Shown: positions 45,856 to 55,252 of the stretch, piece by piece
How positions within the stretch are numbered: the first letter of the stretch is position 1
Layout of the letters: every line of letters begins with the position of its first letter
Assembly: GCF_009758205.1 (NCBI RefSeq)
Contig: NZ_WRXN01000001.1
Location: 186,001-250,000, forward strand
Direction: 5' to 3'
Length of the DNA: 64,000 nucleotides
Source of the DNA: Chitinophaga tropicalis
Lineage (GTDB): Bacteria > Bacteroidota > Bacteroidia > Chitinophagales > Chitinophagaceae
The notes under the pieces: generated by a model
What the model saw: the letters and a program-made list of their open reading frames with translations, nothing else
The model's database searches: none
What the model was told of the DNA's origin: nothing
Made by a program: the position numbers and the translations under genes

Positions 45856-46809
45856 TTAGCCCGGATTTTGAGTAGATATATCCAGTGTCCTGGGTTCTTC
45901 CTCCATTTCCACCGGCACTTCTTTCACCCAGACAGCGTATTCATTGGGCTGGATCTTCCCCCCATAGTACTGTACATATACCTGGGTGAACTCAGCCCCG
46001 AAATACAGGATAATAGCGGAATAGTATACCCAGAGCAGGATGATCACTATAGAACCGGCTGCGCCGTAGGCAGAACCTACCTTGCTGGAACCCAGGTAAA
46101 GACCTATGGCAAATTTTCCTACCATAAACAGGACAGAAGTGGCCATAGCCCCGGTAAAAACATGCTTCCACCTCACCTTGGCGTCCGGCAGCACCTTAAA
46201 GATGATGGCAAATAACAGGGTGATAATGAAAAAGGTAAGGGCCAGGTTCACCACGTAGATCAGCACCATCGTCACTTCCGGGAACAAATGGGCCAGCTGC
46301 TTGCTGAACAGCTCAATAATACCGTTCAGGATAAGGGATACCATAAGTATAAAACCCAGGCTTATCACCATAGAAAAGGACAATGCCCGGTTAATGAGTA
46401 TTTTGAGCAGGCCGTTCTTCGGCTTGGCCTTCAGCTGCCAGATAAAGTTGATAGAATCCTGGATCTCCCCGAATACGCTGGTAGCGCCTATCACCAGCGT
46501 TACCACCCCCACAATGGTAGCCCAGGTAAAATCGCCGGAAAGAGAGGCATTCCTGATCATCTGCTGTATCTGCAACGCAGCCTGATTCCCTACAAGGGAA
46601 TTGATCTGCCCGTAAATGCTGCCTTCTATAGCCTCCTTCCCCAGGAATATGTCGCAAAGCGTGATGATCACGATCAGCATGGGAGCAATAGAAAAAACGG
46701 TATAATAGGAAAGGGCGGCACTCAGCTTGAATACCTTGTCATCCATGCAATCAACGGCCGTTTGCTTCAGGATCTTCCAGTAGTCACGTACTAGTTTAGG
46801 GAGCTTCAT
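45856..46809 (-). CDS. YihY/BrkB family inner membrane protein
   Basis: This 317-residue protein has the six-helix YihY/UPF0761 layout (helices about 30-60, 95-115, 140-170, 180-210, 215-240, 250-275). The first conserved block is KLSAALSYYTVFSIAPMLIVI, and a later one is GSAYGAAGSIVIILLWVYYSA. Family members are sometimes called ribonuclease BN in error; their role is unknown and may involve lipid transport or envelope integrity. The C-terminal tail is acidic. It is the last gene of a minus-strand unit with the mazG-like gene (26 bp gap), dtd and an unknown membrane protein. Confidence 0.92.
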   Translation of the reverse strand: MKLPKLVRDYWKILKQTAVDCMDDKVFKLSAALSYYTVFSIAPMLIVIITLCDIFLGKEAIEGSIYGQINSLVGNQAALQIQQMIRNASLSGDFTWATIVGVVTLVIGATSVFGEIQDSINFIWQLKAKPKNGLLKILINRALSFSMVISLGFILMVSLILNGIIELFSKQLAHLFPEVTMVLIYVVNLALTFFIITLLFAIIFKVLPDAKVRWKHVFTGAMATSVLFMVGKFAIGLYLGSSKVGSAYGAAGSIVIILLWVYYSAIILYFGAEFTQVYVQYYGGKIQPNEYAVWVKEVPVEMEEEPRTLDISTQNPG

Positions 46810-46835
46810 ATTGTATTTTTATCAAAAAACCTGCC

Positions 46836-47162
46836 TTATTGCAGCTTCTCATTATCCCGGTGCCTGTTGGCGTCCCGGATGTTTTTTTTCTCAAAATTCT
46901 TTTCCAGGGCTTCAGTCATATCTACGCCCGTCTGGTTGGCTATGCACAACAACACCCACATCACGTCTGCCAGCTCATCAGCCAGCTCTTTCTTCCTGTC
47001 AGATTCCTTAAATGACTGCTCTCCATACTGCCGCGCCATAATACGCGCCACTTCTCCCACTTCTTCCGTCAGGATAGCCATATTGGTCAGCTCGCTGAAA
47101 TAACGCACTCCCACCGTATTGATCCAGCCATCGATCTTTTCCTGCGCTTCTTTAATAGTCAT
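46836..47162 (-). CDS. MazG-like nucleotide pyrophosphohydrolase
   Basis: This 108-residue all-alpha NTP pyrophosphohydrolase has the metal-binding Glu/Asp helices of the MazG fold: LTEEVGEVARIM and LADELADVMWVL (E-E-x-x-E and E-x-x-D). It would hydrolyse noncanonical or excess nucleoside triphosphates to monophosphates. The short length corresponds to one MazG domain. It lies 13 bp after dtd and 26 bp before yihY, so it belongs to a small housekeeping operon. Pairing with dtd puts two quality-control enzymes together. Confidence 0.9.
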   Translation of the reverse strand: MTIKEAQEKIDGWINTVGVRYFSELTNMAILTEEVGEVARIMARQYGEQSFKESDRKKELADELADVMWVLLCIANQTGVDMTEALEKNFEKKNIRDANRHRDNEKLQ

Positions 47163-47175
47163 ATTATAAATGAAT

Positions 47176-47628
47176 TTACTCTTTTACTTTGGTATCAATA
47201 ATAATAGTAACAGGTCCGTCATTCAGCAGATCTACCTTCATATCCGCCCCGAAGATACCTGTAAACACCGGTTTTCCCAGATCTGCCCCCATCTGTTTAA
47301 TCATTTGTTCATACAGGGGAATAGCCACATCCGGTTTACTGGCCTTAATATAGGACGGACGGTTGCCTTTCTTCGTAGCTGCATACAGGGTAAACTGGCT
47401 TACCAGCAATATATCGCCCCCCGTCTCTTTCAGGGAAAGGTTCATTACACCTCCCTCATCATTAAAGATCCGCAGGTTAACTATTTTATTGCTTAACCAG
47501 GCAATGTCTTCCGCATTATCTGCATCTTCTATTCCAAGCAGCACCAGCAGCCCTTCCCGGATACTGCCGGTAATGTTTCCGTCTACGGTCACGGAAGCCC
47601 GTGACACACGTTGTATAACTGCACGCAT
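47176..47628 (-). CDS. dtd: D-aminoacyl-tRNA deacylase
   Basis: This 150-residue enzyme removes D-amino acids (and glycine mischarged on tRNA-Ala) from tRNAs. Diagnostic blocks are the N-terminal MRAVIQRVSRASVTVDG, the active-site motif SQFTLYAATKKGNRPSY, and the C-terminal NDGPVTIIID. Length matches the family (about 145-150). The usual GxMxVxLxNDGPVT motif is seen as FGADMKVDLLNDGPVT. The gene is 13 bp before the mazG-like gene. Confidence 0.96.
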   Translation of the reverse strand: MRAVIQRVSRASVTVDGNITGSIREGLLVLLGIEDADNAEDIAWLSNKIVNLRIFNDEGGVMNLSLKETGGDILLVSQFTLYAATKKGNRPSYIKASKPDVAIPLYEQMIKQMGADLGKPVFTGIFGADMKVDLLNDGPVTIIIDTKVKE

Positions 47629-47667
47629 GTGTAGGTATGATTTATAAAAAGCGGAAATTAAAAAGAA

Positions 47668-49017
47668 TTACGCGGTATGTGTAAAAATATCGTGCTGCTC
47701 CGGTTCAGGATATTGCATGGTATCCTCTATTTCAAGCTGCGGATAGAACAGCTCTGTCAGCAGATAATAGTACATGAACAGGAAAGAAAGGGATATCAGC
47801 AGAAATTCATTGATAGCAAAGAGAATGGTGATCACATTTAGCACGGTAACAAGGTAAAGATAGGATTTACCCGCACGCAGACGCGCGTATGCAAATATCT
47901 TCAGGATATAGATCCCGAACAGCAACCCTATAACAGGCAACCGGAACCCTGTTGGTTCGGTCAGCAGGCAGTAAATGTTATAGAGGGTAACAAAAATTCC
48001 GGCAGCGATCATAAAATACTGCGCATCCTTCCGGTTGCCTTCCAGGTAAGTAACTGCATGTTCTACCTGGCTGGCAGGCTTCTCCCTGGAAAAGAACAGG
48101 CTTGCAAGACCGGCAATATTCAGCAGGGGAATGTAATGGAGGATCATCGTCCAGGGAGAATACCCTCCGGCAGACAACATCCTGCCCATGATCACATTAC
48201 GTATCAGTCCCGCACAGGAATAGATCAGCAGCATCAGTAACAGCATCCGCAGTATGTACACCGCTATTTCTGATACCGGCCTGAGATTAGCCTCAAAAAA
48301 GAAAGCCAGCACCTGGTTCACTTCCCCGGTAGCACCCATATAGGCAAACCACCCGCTCAGGAAAATGAAGAAATATTCCCATCTGCCGGTTGTCTGCAAC
48401 CTGGACTGCAGCTTCGCAAAGAATGCAGGAACACGGAAACTGTTCTCTGTCAGGAACATGATCACATAATAAGACACAAACGTGCAGCCCGTAACAAGCA
48501 CGTTAACTGCCATGTGAAACACCTCCCGCTGTAATATAGAAAGATGAATATCCACAGGCATACGCACAAATCCCAAAGGATCTCCCGTTTTAGGCATCAC
48601 AGAATAAATGACTGCTGCCAGTAACGCCGCACCGGGTTTATCTCCCATCCCGTTCAGGTAAAAACGGGTCATCACTATTACCAGCACCGTTGCAAACCCA
48701 TTCACGTAAGACACAAAAAGCATATTCTGAATTCCCTGCTTCACAATTGCTCCCAATAACAAAGACAACAGGTATTCCGCTGCAATGACCACTACAGTCA
48801 TAATACCCAGCTGCTTCCAGTCTTTCTTTACCACAGCTTCCCACGTCACCATCAGGAAAGTAACGGCAGACGCAAGTAGCAGCGCAGATTGCTCCGGGTT
48901 TTCCGGAAGCAGGCCGGGAAGCAGATAACCGGTGATCATCATAACTGAACATGCAAGAGCAACTGGTATCCAGCTTGTTTTCAGAACGCGGAGTTGTATA
49001 GGATTGAAGAAAGACAT
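47668..49017 (-). CDS. Unknown polytopic membrane protein
   Basis: This 449-residue protein has about ten to twelve hydrophobic helices spread over residues 15-430 and a short polar C-terminal tail ending in YPEPEQHDIFTHTA. I do not recognise the family. Conserved-looking features are YSVMPKTGDPLGFVRMPVDIH in a loop (about 150-170) and HMAVNVLVTGCTFVSYY. A weak resemblance to Yip1-like proteins in the C-terminal half is possible. The longer ORF start at 49053 is TTG, so I chose the ATG at 49017. It heads the unit with dtd, mazG-like and yihY, 39 bp before dtd. Confidence 0.75.
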   Translation of the reverse strand: MSFFNPIQLRVLKTSWIPVALACSVMMITGYLLPGLLPENPEQSALLLASAVTFLMVTWEAVVKKDWKQLGIMTVVVIAAEYLLSLLLGAIVKQGIQNMLFVSYVNGFATVLVIVMTRFYLNGMGDKPGAALLAAVIYSVMPKTGDPLGFVRMPVDIHLSILQREVFHMAVNVLVTGCTFVSYYVIMFLTENSFRVPAFFAKLQSRLQTTGRWEYFFIFLSGWFAYMGATGEVNQVLAFFFEANLRPVSEIAVYILRMLLLMLLIYSCAGLIRNVIMGRMLSAGGYSPWTMILHYIPLLNIAGLASLFFSREKPASQVEHAVTYLEGNRKDAQYFMIAAGIFVTLYNIYCLLTEPTGFRLPVIGLLFGIYILKIFAYARLRAGKSYLYLVTVLNVITILFAINEFLLISLSFLFMYYYLLTELFYPQLEIEDTMQYPEPEQHDIFTHTA

Positions 49018-49088
49018 ACGTAAGGGGATTTTAAAATCATTTACCTTTATCAAATTACGATAATCAATTATAAAGAAACGTTAATAAA

Positions 49089-49487
49089 ATGGCCATAGAT
49101 CTCTCCGCCGAAATTACCTTCCGCACCGCCAGGAGCGGAGGAAAAGGCGGACAAAACGTTAATAAGGTGGAAACCATGGTGGAAGGTTACTTTGATGTGG
49201 CGGCGTCCTCCCTGTTAACTGACGAACAGAAAACCCTTGTACAGGAAAAACTGGCCCACCGCATTAATGCCGAGGGGCTGCTACAGGTACGTTCCCAGGA
49301 AGAACGCACCCAGCTGGGTAACAAACAGCTGGTAGTAAAAAAAATGAACGAACTGGTGCATAAAGCATTGCTGAAACCTAAGAAAAGAGTGCCCACCAAA
49401 CCTTCCAAAGCCGAAAAAGAAAAGCGGCTGCAGTTCAAAAAACGCTTGTCCGATAAAAAACAGCAGCGCCGGAAAGGACTGGAATAA
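49089..49487 (+). CDS. arfB: Alternative ribosome-rescue factor, peptidyl-tRNA hydrolase ArfB/YaeJ
   Basis: This 132-residue protein has the release-factor catalytic GGQ motif at 20-22 in ARSGGKGGQNVNKVET, and a C-terminal basic tail (KPSKAEKEKRLQFKKRLSDKK) that enters the empty mRNA channel of stalled ribosomes. It hydrolyses peptidyl-tRNA on ribosomes lacking a stop codon. Length is close to E. coli ArfB (140). It is divergent from the unknown membrane protein and is followed by a flippase gene that has its own -7 box. Confidence 0.94.
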   Translation: MAIDLSAEITFRTARSGGKGGQNVNKVETMVEGYFDVAASSLLTDEQKTLVQEKLAHRINAEGLLQVRSQEERTQLGNKQLVVKKMNELVHKALLKPKKRVPTKPSKAEKEKRLQFKKRLSDKKQQRRKGLE

Positions 49488-49488
49488 T

Positions 49489-49496
49489 TAATTTTG
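49489..49496 (+). promoter_or_regulatory. -7 box of the flippase gene
   Basis: TAATTTTG fits TANNTTTG, right after the arfB stop and 17 bp before the TTG start, which it supports. Confidence 0.55.
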
Positions 49497-49513
49497 GCAA
49501 AAAATTCAGGGCA

Positions 49514-51049
49514 TTGAGTATAAAATCACTGGCAGGACAGACAATTTATTACGGCTTTAGTAACATAGCAAGCAAGCTGCTTAATTACTTTCTCACCCCT
49601 CTCTATCTGGAGCTGATGACCCAGGCCTCCTATGGAGAAATGTCTACGGTATATGCCTATATTCCATTCCTGAACATCGTGCTGACCTATGGTATGGAAA
49701 CCGCTCTTTTCCGCTTTGCAAAAAAAGAGAACAGCCAGACAGTCTTAAGTACAGCTACTATTTCCCTGCTGGTCACTACCATCAGCTTTACCTTCTTACT
49801 ACTGCTTTTCCGTGGCACCATCATCAATTCCTATGTAGGAGAACTGAGCGGGCTTGCAGGAAAACCTTCTTTCTATACTTACATAGTGCTGATCATGGCC
49901 TTCGATGCACTGACCGCCATCCCCTTTGCCCAGCTCCGGCTGGAGAACAGGCCTGTCCGCTATGCCATTATACGCCTTGCAAATATACTGAGCACCATTA
50001 GCTTTAATATCCTCTTCCTCGTCATCATACCTAAACTCTATGCCTCCGGCAATACCTGGCTGCCCGAAATTAAAAGCAGCAACCAGGTGGGCTACATCTA
50101 CCTTAGTAATATGCTGGGCAGTGGTGTTACTTTACTGCTGTTCATCCCGCAGATATTAAAGATCCGTTGGCAGTTTGATAATCACCTGTGGAAACAGATG
50201 CTGACCTATGCAGTTCCGCTCATCATAGTTGGTATGGCCGGTATGGTGAATGAAACCTTTGACAGGGCCTGGTTCCTCCCGCAGTTCCTGCCGGGAAACA
50301 GCATGCTGGTCAAAAAACAGATGATAGGCATCTACGCCGCCAACTACAAGCTGGCCATCCTGATCACCATGTTCATACAGGCATTTAAGTTAGGCGCGGA
50401 ACCCTTCTTCTTTAAACAGGCAGAAGGCGCTAATCCGCAGAAAGTATATGCACGTATCATGAAGCTGTTTGTAGTGATGCTCTGCCTGATGTTCCTTTTT
50501 GTAAGCCTCTATCTGAACATATGGAAAATTTTCCTGCGCCGGCCGGAATATTATCCCGGTATGCAGATAGTACCGGTATTGCTGCTGGCCAATATGTTCC
50601 TGGGCATTTATTATAACCTCACTATCTGGTTCAAACTGACAGACCGTACCCTGATGGGAGCTTTCATTACGGTTACAACCGCTGCGCTGGCATTCCTGCT
50701 CAACTGGTGGTGGATACCCACTATGGGGTATTTCGGCGCTGCACTGGCCACTATGGTATGCTACTTTGTACAGATGAGCATCTGTTATGCACTGGGACAG
50801 AAGTTTTACCCGGTACCTTATCACCTGCCACGCATCCTTACTTATATCATCACCGCCGTGCTGACCTACTACCTGTTCAGCTTCCTGAACAGAACACTGC
50901 TCTCTCCCGGAGACGTATATGCGCTGAAGCCATTGCCGCTTTTAGTGGCTACAGTGTTCTTCGCAGCATATGCCTGGTTTGTGCTGAAAATGGAGAAAAA
51001 AGAGTTTGAAAGGATACCGGTGCTTAATAAGATCCTCGCTAAACTATAA
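49514..51049 (+). CDS. Wzx-like polysaccharide/lipid flippase (MATE/MOP superfamily)
   Basis: This 511-residue membrane protein has about 12 to 14 helices. The N-terminal block LAGQTIYYGFSNIASKLLNYFLTPLYL is typical of Wzx/RfbX-like lipopolysaccharide flippases. It would move lipid-linked sugar repeats across the inner membrane. The start codon appears to be TTG at 49514: the family-like N-terminus begins there, the next Met is at residue 36, and a -7 box sits just upstream. No glycan cluster is adjacent. The stop codon lies in the left arm of the next hairpin. Confidence 0.85.
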   Translation: MSIKSLAGQTIYYGFSNIASKLLNYFLTPLYLELMTQASYGEMSTVYAYIPFLNIVLTYGMETALFRFAKKENSQTVLSTATISLLVTTISFTFLLLLFRGTIINSYVGELSGLAGKPSFYTYIVLIMAFDALTAIPFAQLRLENRPVRYAIIRLANILSTISFNILFLVIIPKLYASGNTWLPEIKSSNQVGYIYLSNMLGSGVTLLLFIPQILKIRWQFDNHLWKQMLTYAVPLIIVGMAGMVNETFDRAWFLPQFLPGNSMLVKKQMIGIYAANYKLAILITMFIQAFKLGAEPFFFKQAEGANPQKVYARIMKLFVVMLCLMFLFVSLYLNIWKIFLRRPEYYPGMQIVPVLLLANMFLGIYYNLTIWFKLTDRTLMGAFITVTTAALAFLLNWWWIPTMGYFGAALATMVCYFVQMSICYALGQKFYPVPYHLPRILTYIITAVLTYYLFSFLNRTLLSPGDVYALKPLPLLVATVFFAAYAWFVLKMEKKEFERIPVLNKILAKL

Positions 51050-51078
51050 GGCGCTGTAGGCAATACAGCCCCTTATAG
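51044..51078. terminator. Hairpin between the flippase and MBL genes
   Basis: A 15-bp stem with one mismatch (51044-51058 with 51064-51078) contains the flippase stop codon. It has no clear T run. Confidence 0.6.
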
Positions 51079-51087
51079 CATAACTAC

Positions 51088-51726
51088 TTATTGCAAAAAC
51101 GGGTTATGTTTCTTCTCAAAACCAATAGTGGTAGGCTGCCCGTGACCGGGATATACCTTCACATCGTCCGGCAATACGAACAATTTCTCCCGTATGCTGT
51201 TTAATAAAGTCTGGTGGTCACCGCCAGGCAGGTCTGTACGGCCAATGCTCTGGTAGAACAATACATCTCCCCCTATAACGAAGCGCCGGGCAGCATTGTA
51301 GAAACATACGCTTCCGGGAGAATGACCGGGAGTAAGCAGCACCTCCAGTTCATCCTCTCCCAGAAACACCTTTTCCCCTTCCACCAGGTAACGTGATGGC
51401 TCAGGAGAAGGCTCAAAAGGTACATTATACATTTTTCCTATTTCTCCCTGTCTGTCCAGCACTACTTTATCCAGGGCATGTATTTCCAGCCCCAGGCCAT
51501 ACGTTTTAGCAACCAGCCGGTTTCCGAAAATATGGTCCAGGTGACAGTGTGTATTCAGGAGACGGGTAACATTTAACCCCTCTCTTTCGATGTATGTAAG
51601 TAGTTCTTTTCTTTCTTCTTCAAAATAACAGCCCGGATCTATAATTATACAATCCCTTTTTTCGTTAATGAGTAGATAGGTATTTTCCTGAAACGGATTA
51701 AAGGTGAAATGTTGTATTTCCATCAT
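51088..51726 (-). CDS. MBL-fold metallo-hydrolase (glyoxalase II-like)
   Basis: This 212-residue enzyme has the metallo-beta-lactamase metal motif THCHLDH at 59-65 (H60, H62, D64, H65), with further ligands in LLTPGHSPGSVC, IGGDVLF and YPGHGQPT. This layout is close to glyoxalase II and related persulfide dioxygenase-like hydrolases, but no C-terminal GloB substrate domain is visible, so the substrate is unknown. The first two codons are both ATG. It is divergent from the large barrel protein, separated by about 55 bp. Confidence 0.92.
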   Translation of the reverse strand: MMEIQHFTFNPFQENTYLLINEKRDCIIIDPGCYFEEERKELLTYIEREGLNVTRLLNTHCHLDHIFGNRLVAKTYGLGLEIHALDKVVLDRQGEIGKMYNVPFEPSPEPSRYLVEGEKVFLGEDELEVLLTPGHSPGSVCFYNAARRFVIGGDVLFYQSIGRTDLPGGDHQTLLNSIREKLFVLPDDVKVYPGHGQPTTIGFEKKHNPFLQ

Positions 51727-51782
51727 TGTTGCCGATTTTTGCTATTTTTAATTCAGAACGCAATATTATCAATACTTTCTGT

Positions 51783-54700
51783 ATGAACCGATTTACTACC
51801 AGGTTATTAATTACCGGTACCCTATTACTTGGCTCGTATCTATCCCAGGCACAGACCAACACCGTGGAATTTGGACAAAACCGCATACAGCATAAGAATT
51901 TCAAATGGCGTTATTACCAGACCCGCCATTTTAATACTTATTTCAGCCAAAACGGTTTAGAGCTGGGTAAATACGTGGCACAGGTTGCAGAAAAGGAATT
52001 ACCTCAGCTGGAACAGTTCATGGAATTCACCTTCCGCCAGCGGGTAAATATTGTGGTGTACAACAGCTTCGGTGAAATGAAGCAATCCAATATAGGCATT
52101 GGCGTTGACTGGCAGAACACCGGCGGTATTACCAAGCTGGTGGGCAACAAGCTGATCGTTTACTTTGATGGAGACCATGATCACCTGCGTATGTTAATAC
52201 GCCAGGGAATTGCCCGCGTTATGCTTGAAAATCTCCTGTTCGGGGAAGATATCGGCGAATTTGCGGGTAATGCCGTTCTGATAGACTTCCCCAAATGGTT
52301 CACCGACGGATTTATTGCCTATGCTGCTGAGAACTGGAACCCTAAACTCGACGAAGAGCTGAAAGATGCCATCCAATCCGGCAGATATAAGGACTTCTAC
52401 CAGCTGGCCTACGAAAAACCCGCACTGGCAGGTCAGGCGTTCTGGTATTATGTAGAAAGTAAATATGGTAAAGACGCCGTTCCTTACCTGATGTATATCT
52501 CCCGCATTAACCGCGGACTGAAAAAAGGCTTTGAACAGGTACTTAACCAGAAGCCTAAAAATGCCATGAAAGATTTCATGGCCTTCAACATAAAACGCTA
52601 CCAGGAAGACAACCGCCGTCGCCGCCAGGTGACCCGCGGCCGTACCATTGCCGCCAGAGAACTGAAAAAGTCAGATTTCTACCGCTTCCAGGCCAACCCG
52701 AAGAACAACACCTATGCAGTGGTGGAATTCAAGAAAGGCCTCTACAGGGTACAGATCCAGATAGGCGATGTAAAACCAAAGATCCTGCTGCGCAGTGGCG
52801 TAAGAATGCAGCAAAGCCAGCTCGATCCCAACTACCCGCTGCTGGCCTGGAACCAGAAAGGGAACCGCCTGGCTATCGTTTATGAACATGAAGGCATGAC
52901 CAAACTCATGGTCTATGACCTGATCTCCAGGACTTCCACCAAACACGACCTTACCAGGTTTGACAGGGTGATAGATATGAAGTATTTCTTCGAATACGAT
53001 AACTCCCTGCTGCTGTCTGCCGTAAAGAACGGTCATACCGATATCTACACCTACAGCATTGCCAATAACAAGGTAGACCAGATCACGAACGACGTTTATG
53101 ATGACCTGGACCCCTCCTTTGTGGCGTTCCCGGGTAAGAGCGGTATCATCTACTCTTCTAACAGGCCTTCGCCAACCGCTAAAAGTGGCGATACCGTACT
53201 TCCGGCCGGTCATTACAACATCTTCCTGGTAGATAACTGGAACAAAAGCTCTCAGAAACAGATCTCCCAGCTCACAGACCTGAAATACGGTGATGCACGC
53301 CTTCCTTTGCAGTACAACACTACCCACTTCACCTTTGTGTCTGACGCCAACGGTATCCGTAACCGTTATGCAGGGTTCTTCAAAACTGAGCGCGCCGGAG
53401 TAGACTCCCTCTTCTTCGTAGGCTCAGAGATCCTGACCAACCCTGACAAGACCGAACTGGACTCCGCCCTGGCCGAATATGGCAGTACAGCGCCCGATTC
53501 CGTTATGGCCGTATCCATCACCAAAGACTCTACCTACACCTTCCCGCTGTCCAACTATTCTTTTGGTATTAAAGAATCCAGGGGAGCCGGCGACCAGGGA
53601 GAGGTATCCCAGGTGATACAGCAATATGGATATAAAAATCTCCAGAAGCTGAGAATAGATACCGTAACCCTTCGCAAAAGGAATATCAACGCAAGGCCTA
53701 CAGCTTTCAGGGCCCGCCAGATGAGAGAAGACAGCGTCCGTCTGGGCCTGCCTACCTATCATGCCAAACCCAAAACAGATACCGCTAAACATAACGATTT
53801 CTTCCAGAGCGAATTTGGCAATGAACCTGCCGATTCCTCCACCGTAGCTGCAGAAAACAGCGCTGTACAGATCCCGCTCATAGAGCCGGTACTGAAAAAA
53901 GCAAAACTGCTGCCTTACAAACTGAAATTCTCTTCAGATTACCTGATCGTACAACTGGATAACTCCATACTGATCAACCGCTATCAGCCGTTTACTGGTC
54001 CCCCTACAAGCCCTATCCGCCTCACAGATCCGCTGAACGGACTGATCCGCATCGGCGTGAGTGACCTGATGGAAGATTACAAGATCAGCGGTGGTTTCCG
54101 TATCCCATCTTCACTGGATGGTACCGAATATTTCATTTCTGCCGCTTACCTGAAAAAACGGTTCGACTTCAAATTCACTTACTACCGCAAAGTAGATAAA
54201 TACAGCAGCCTGGGCACAGACAGCAGCGGCTCAATCCTGCTGGACTTCCCCGCTAAAATGAAGACCAACCTCTTCCAGCTGGATGTACGCTATCCGTTTG
54301 ATGAAGCAAGAAGCATCCGCATGCAGGTAGGTTTGCGTAATGACAAATTCGTAATAGCAGCTTCAGATCAGACCACCCTGAAACTGAAGGACTATAAAGA
54401 CAATTACGCTTTATTACGACTGGAATACGTATACGACAATACCATCAACCCGGCTATCAACATCTGGCATGGTACCCGTTATAAGATCTATGCAGACATG
54501 AACGCACAGATCAACGGTAACCTTAACGATATCTTTGACCAGGGCTCTTCTGTAGGTAAAGGCAAATTCACCTATAATATGGGTATGGACTGGAGACATT
54601 ATGAATCCATTTTCCGCAACTTTATCTGGGCCACACGCTTCTCTGCCGATATCTCCTGGGGTACCCGCAAACTCCTGTATTACCTGGGTGGTACTGATAA

Positions 54701-55172
54701 CTGGCTGATCCCTAAGATCAACACCAATACACCTGTAAACATGAGCGCCAACTACGCTTACCAGACACTGGCCAACCCTTTACGTGGTTATAAACAGAAC
54801 GCCCGTAACGGTAACAACGTAATGGTGATGAACACAGAATTACGCCTGCCGGTATTCGCTACGTTTATGAACAGGCCAATCAACTCCGCTATCGTGCGTA
54901 ACTTCCAGGTAACGTCCTTCCTCGACATAGGAACTGCCTGGAACGAAAAACTGAACTTTAAAGATGCCAATTACACATATTATACCGGTCCTGACGGTAC
55001 TGTAACTGTGAAGGTGAAAGAAGGTTTCCTCGGACCATTTGTTGCAGGTTACGGCTTTGGCGCCCGCACCACTATCGCCGGCTACTTCCTGCGTATAGAT
55101 GCAGGCTGGCCAATGATAGCCTTCTTCCGCGGCAGTCCCATCTGGTATTTCGGAATGGGTGTCGATTTCTAA
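51783..55172 (+). CDS. Large surface protein: peptidase-MA-like, TolB-like propeller and beta-barrel domains
   Basis: This 1129-residue protein has a signal peptide (cleavage likely after YLSQA). Residues about 35-290 resemble the peptidase-MA gluzincin fold, with WFTDGFIAYAAE and GQAFWYYVESKYG blocks, but the HExxH site is replaced by RQGIA at 140-144. A TolB/PD40-like propeller follows (about 290-520), then a linker, then a BamA/OmpA85-like beta-barrel (about 720-1129) ending in IWYFGMGVDF. I chose the ATG at 51783 because it begins the signal peptide. Such proteins in Bacteroidota are often annotated as TolB-like but are unstudied. It would sit in the outer membrane. Confidence 0.78.
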   Translation: MNRFTTRLLITGTLLLGSYLSQAQTNTVEFGQNRIQHKNFKWRYYQTRHFNTYFSQNGLELGKYVAQVAEKELPQLEQFMEFTFRQRVNIVVYNSFGEMKQSNIGIGVDWQNTGGITKLVGNKLIVYFDGDHDHLRMLIRQGIARVMLENLLFGEDIGEFAGNAVLIDFPKWFTDGFIAYAAENWNPKLDEELKDAIQSGRYKDFYQLAYEKPALAGQAFWYYVESKYGKDAVPYLMYISRINRGLKKGFEQVLNQKPKNAMKDFMAFNIKRYQEDNRRRRQVTRGRTIAARELKKSDFYRFQANPKNNTYAVVEFKKGLYRVQIQIGDVKPKILLRSGVRMQQSQLDPNYPLLAWNQKGNRLAIVYEHEGMTKLMVYDLISRTSTKHDLTRFDRVIDMKYFFEYDNSLLLSAVKNGHTDIYTYSIANNKVDQITNDVYDDLDPSFVAFPGKSGIIYSSNRPSPTAKSGDTVLPAGHYNIFLVDNWNKSSQKQISQLTDLKYGDARLPLQYNTTHFTFVSDANGIRNRYAGFFKTERAGVDSLFFVGSEILTNPDKTELDSALAEYGSTAPDSVMAVSITKDSTYTFPLSNYSFGIKESRGAGDQGEVSQVIQQYGYKNLQKLRIDTVTLRKRNINARPTAFRARQMREDSVRLGLPTYHAKPKTDTAKHNDFFQSEFGNEPADSSTVAAENSAVQIPLIEPVLKKAKLLPYKLKFSSDYLIVQLDNSILINRYQPFTGPPTSPIRLTDPLNGLIRIGVSDLMEDYKISGGFRIPSSLDGTEYFISAAYLKKRFDFKFTYYRKVDKYSSLGTDSSGSILLDFPAKMKTNLFQLDVRYPFDEARSIRMQVGLRNDKFVIAASDQTTLKLKDYKDNYALLRLEYVYDNTINPAINIWHGTRYKIYADMNAQINGNLNDIFDQGSSVGKGKFTYNMGMDWRHYESIFRNFIWATRFSADISWGTRKLLYYLGGTDNWLIPKINTNTPVNMSANYAYQTLANPLRGYKQNARNGNNVMVMNTELRLPVFATFMNRPINSAIVRNFQVTSFLDIGTAWNEKLNFKDANYTYYTGPDGTVTVKVKEGFLGPFVAGYGFGARTTIAGYFLRIDAGWPMIAFFRGSPIWYFGMGVDF

Positions 55173-55187
55173 AAAGAATTTTCAGCC

Positions 55188-55231
55188 AATAAAAAAACGC
55201 TTTAGCCTCCCGGCTAAAGCGTTTTTTTATT
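55188..55231. terminator. Bidirectional terminator between the barrel protein and dgkA-like gene
   Basis: A perfect 20-bp stem (55188-55207 with 55212-55231, loop tccc). Its core acgctttagc/gctaaagcgt repeats that of the gyrB terminator. Confidence 0.9.
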
Positions 55232-55252
55232 GATCTCAGTTTATCTCCGTTT

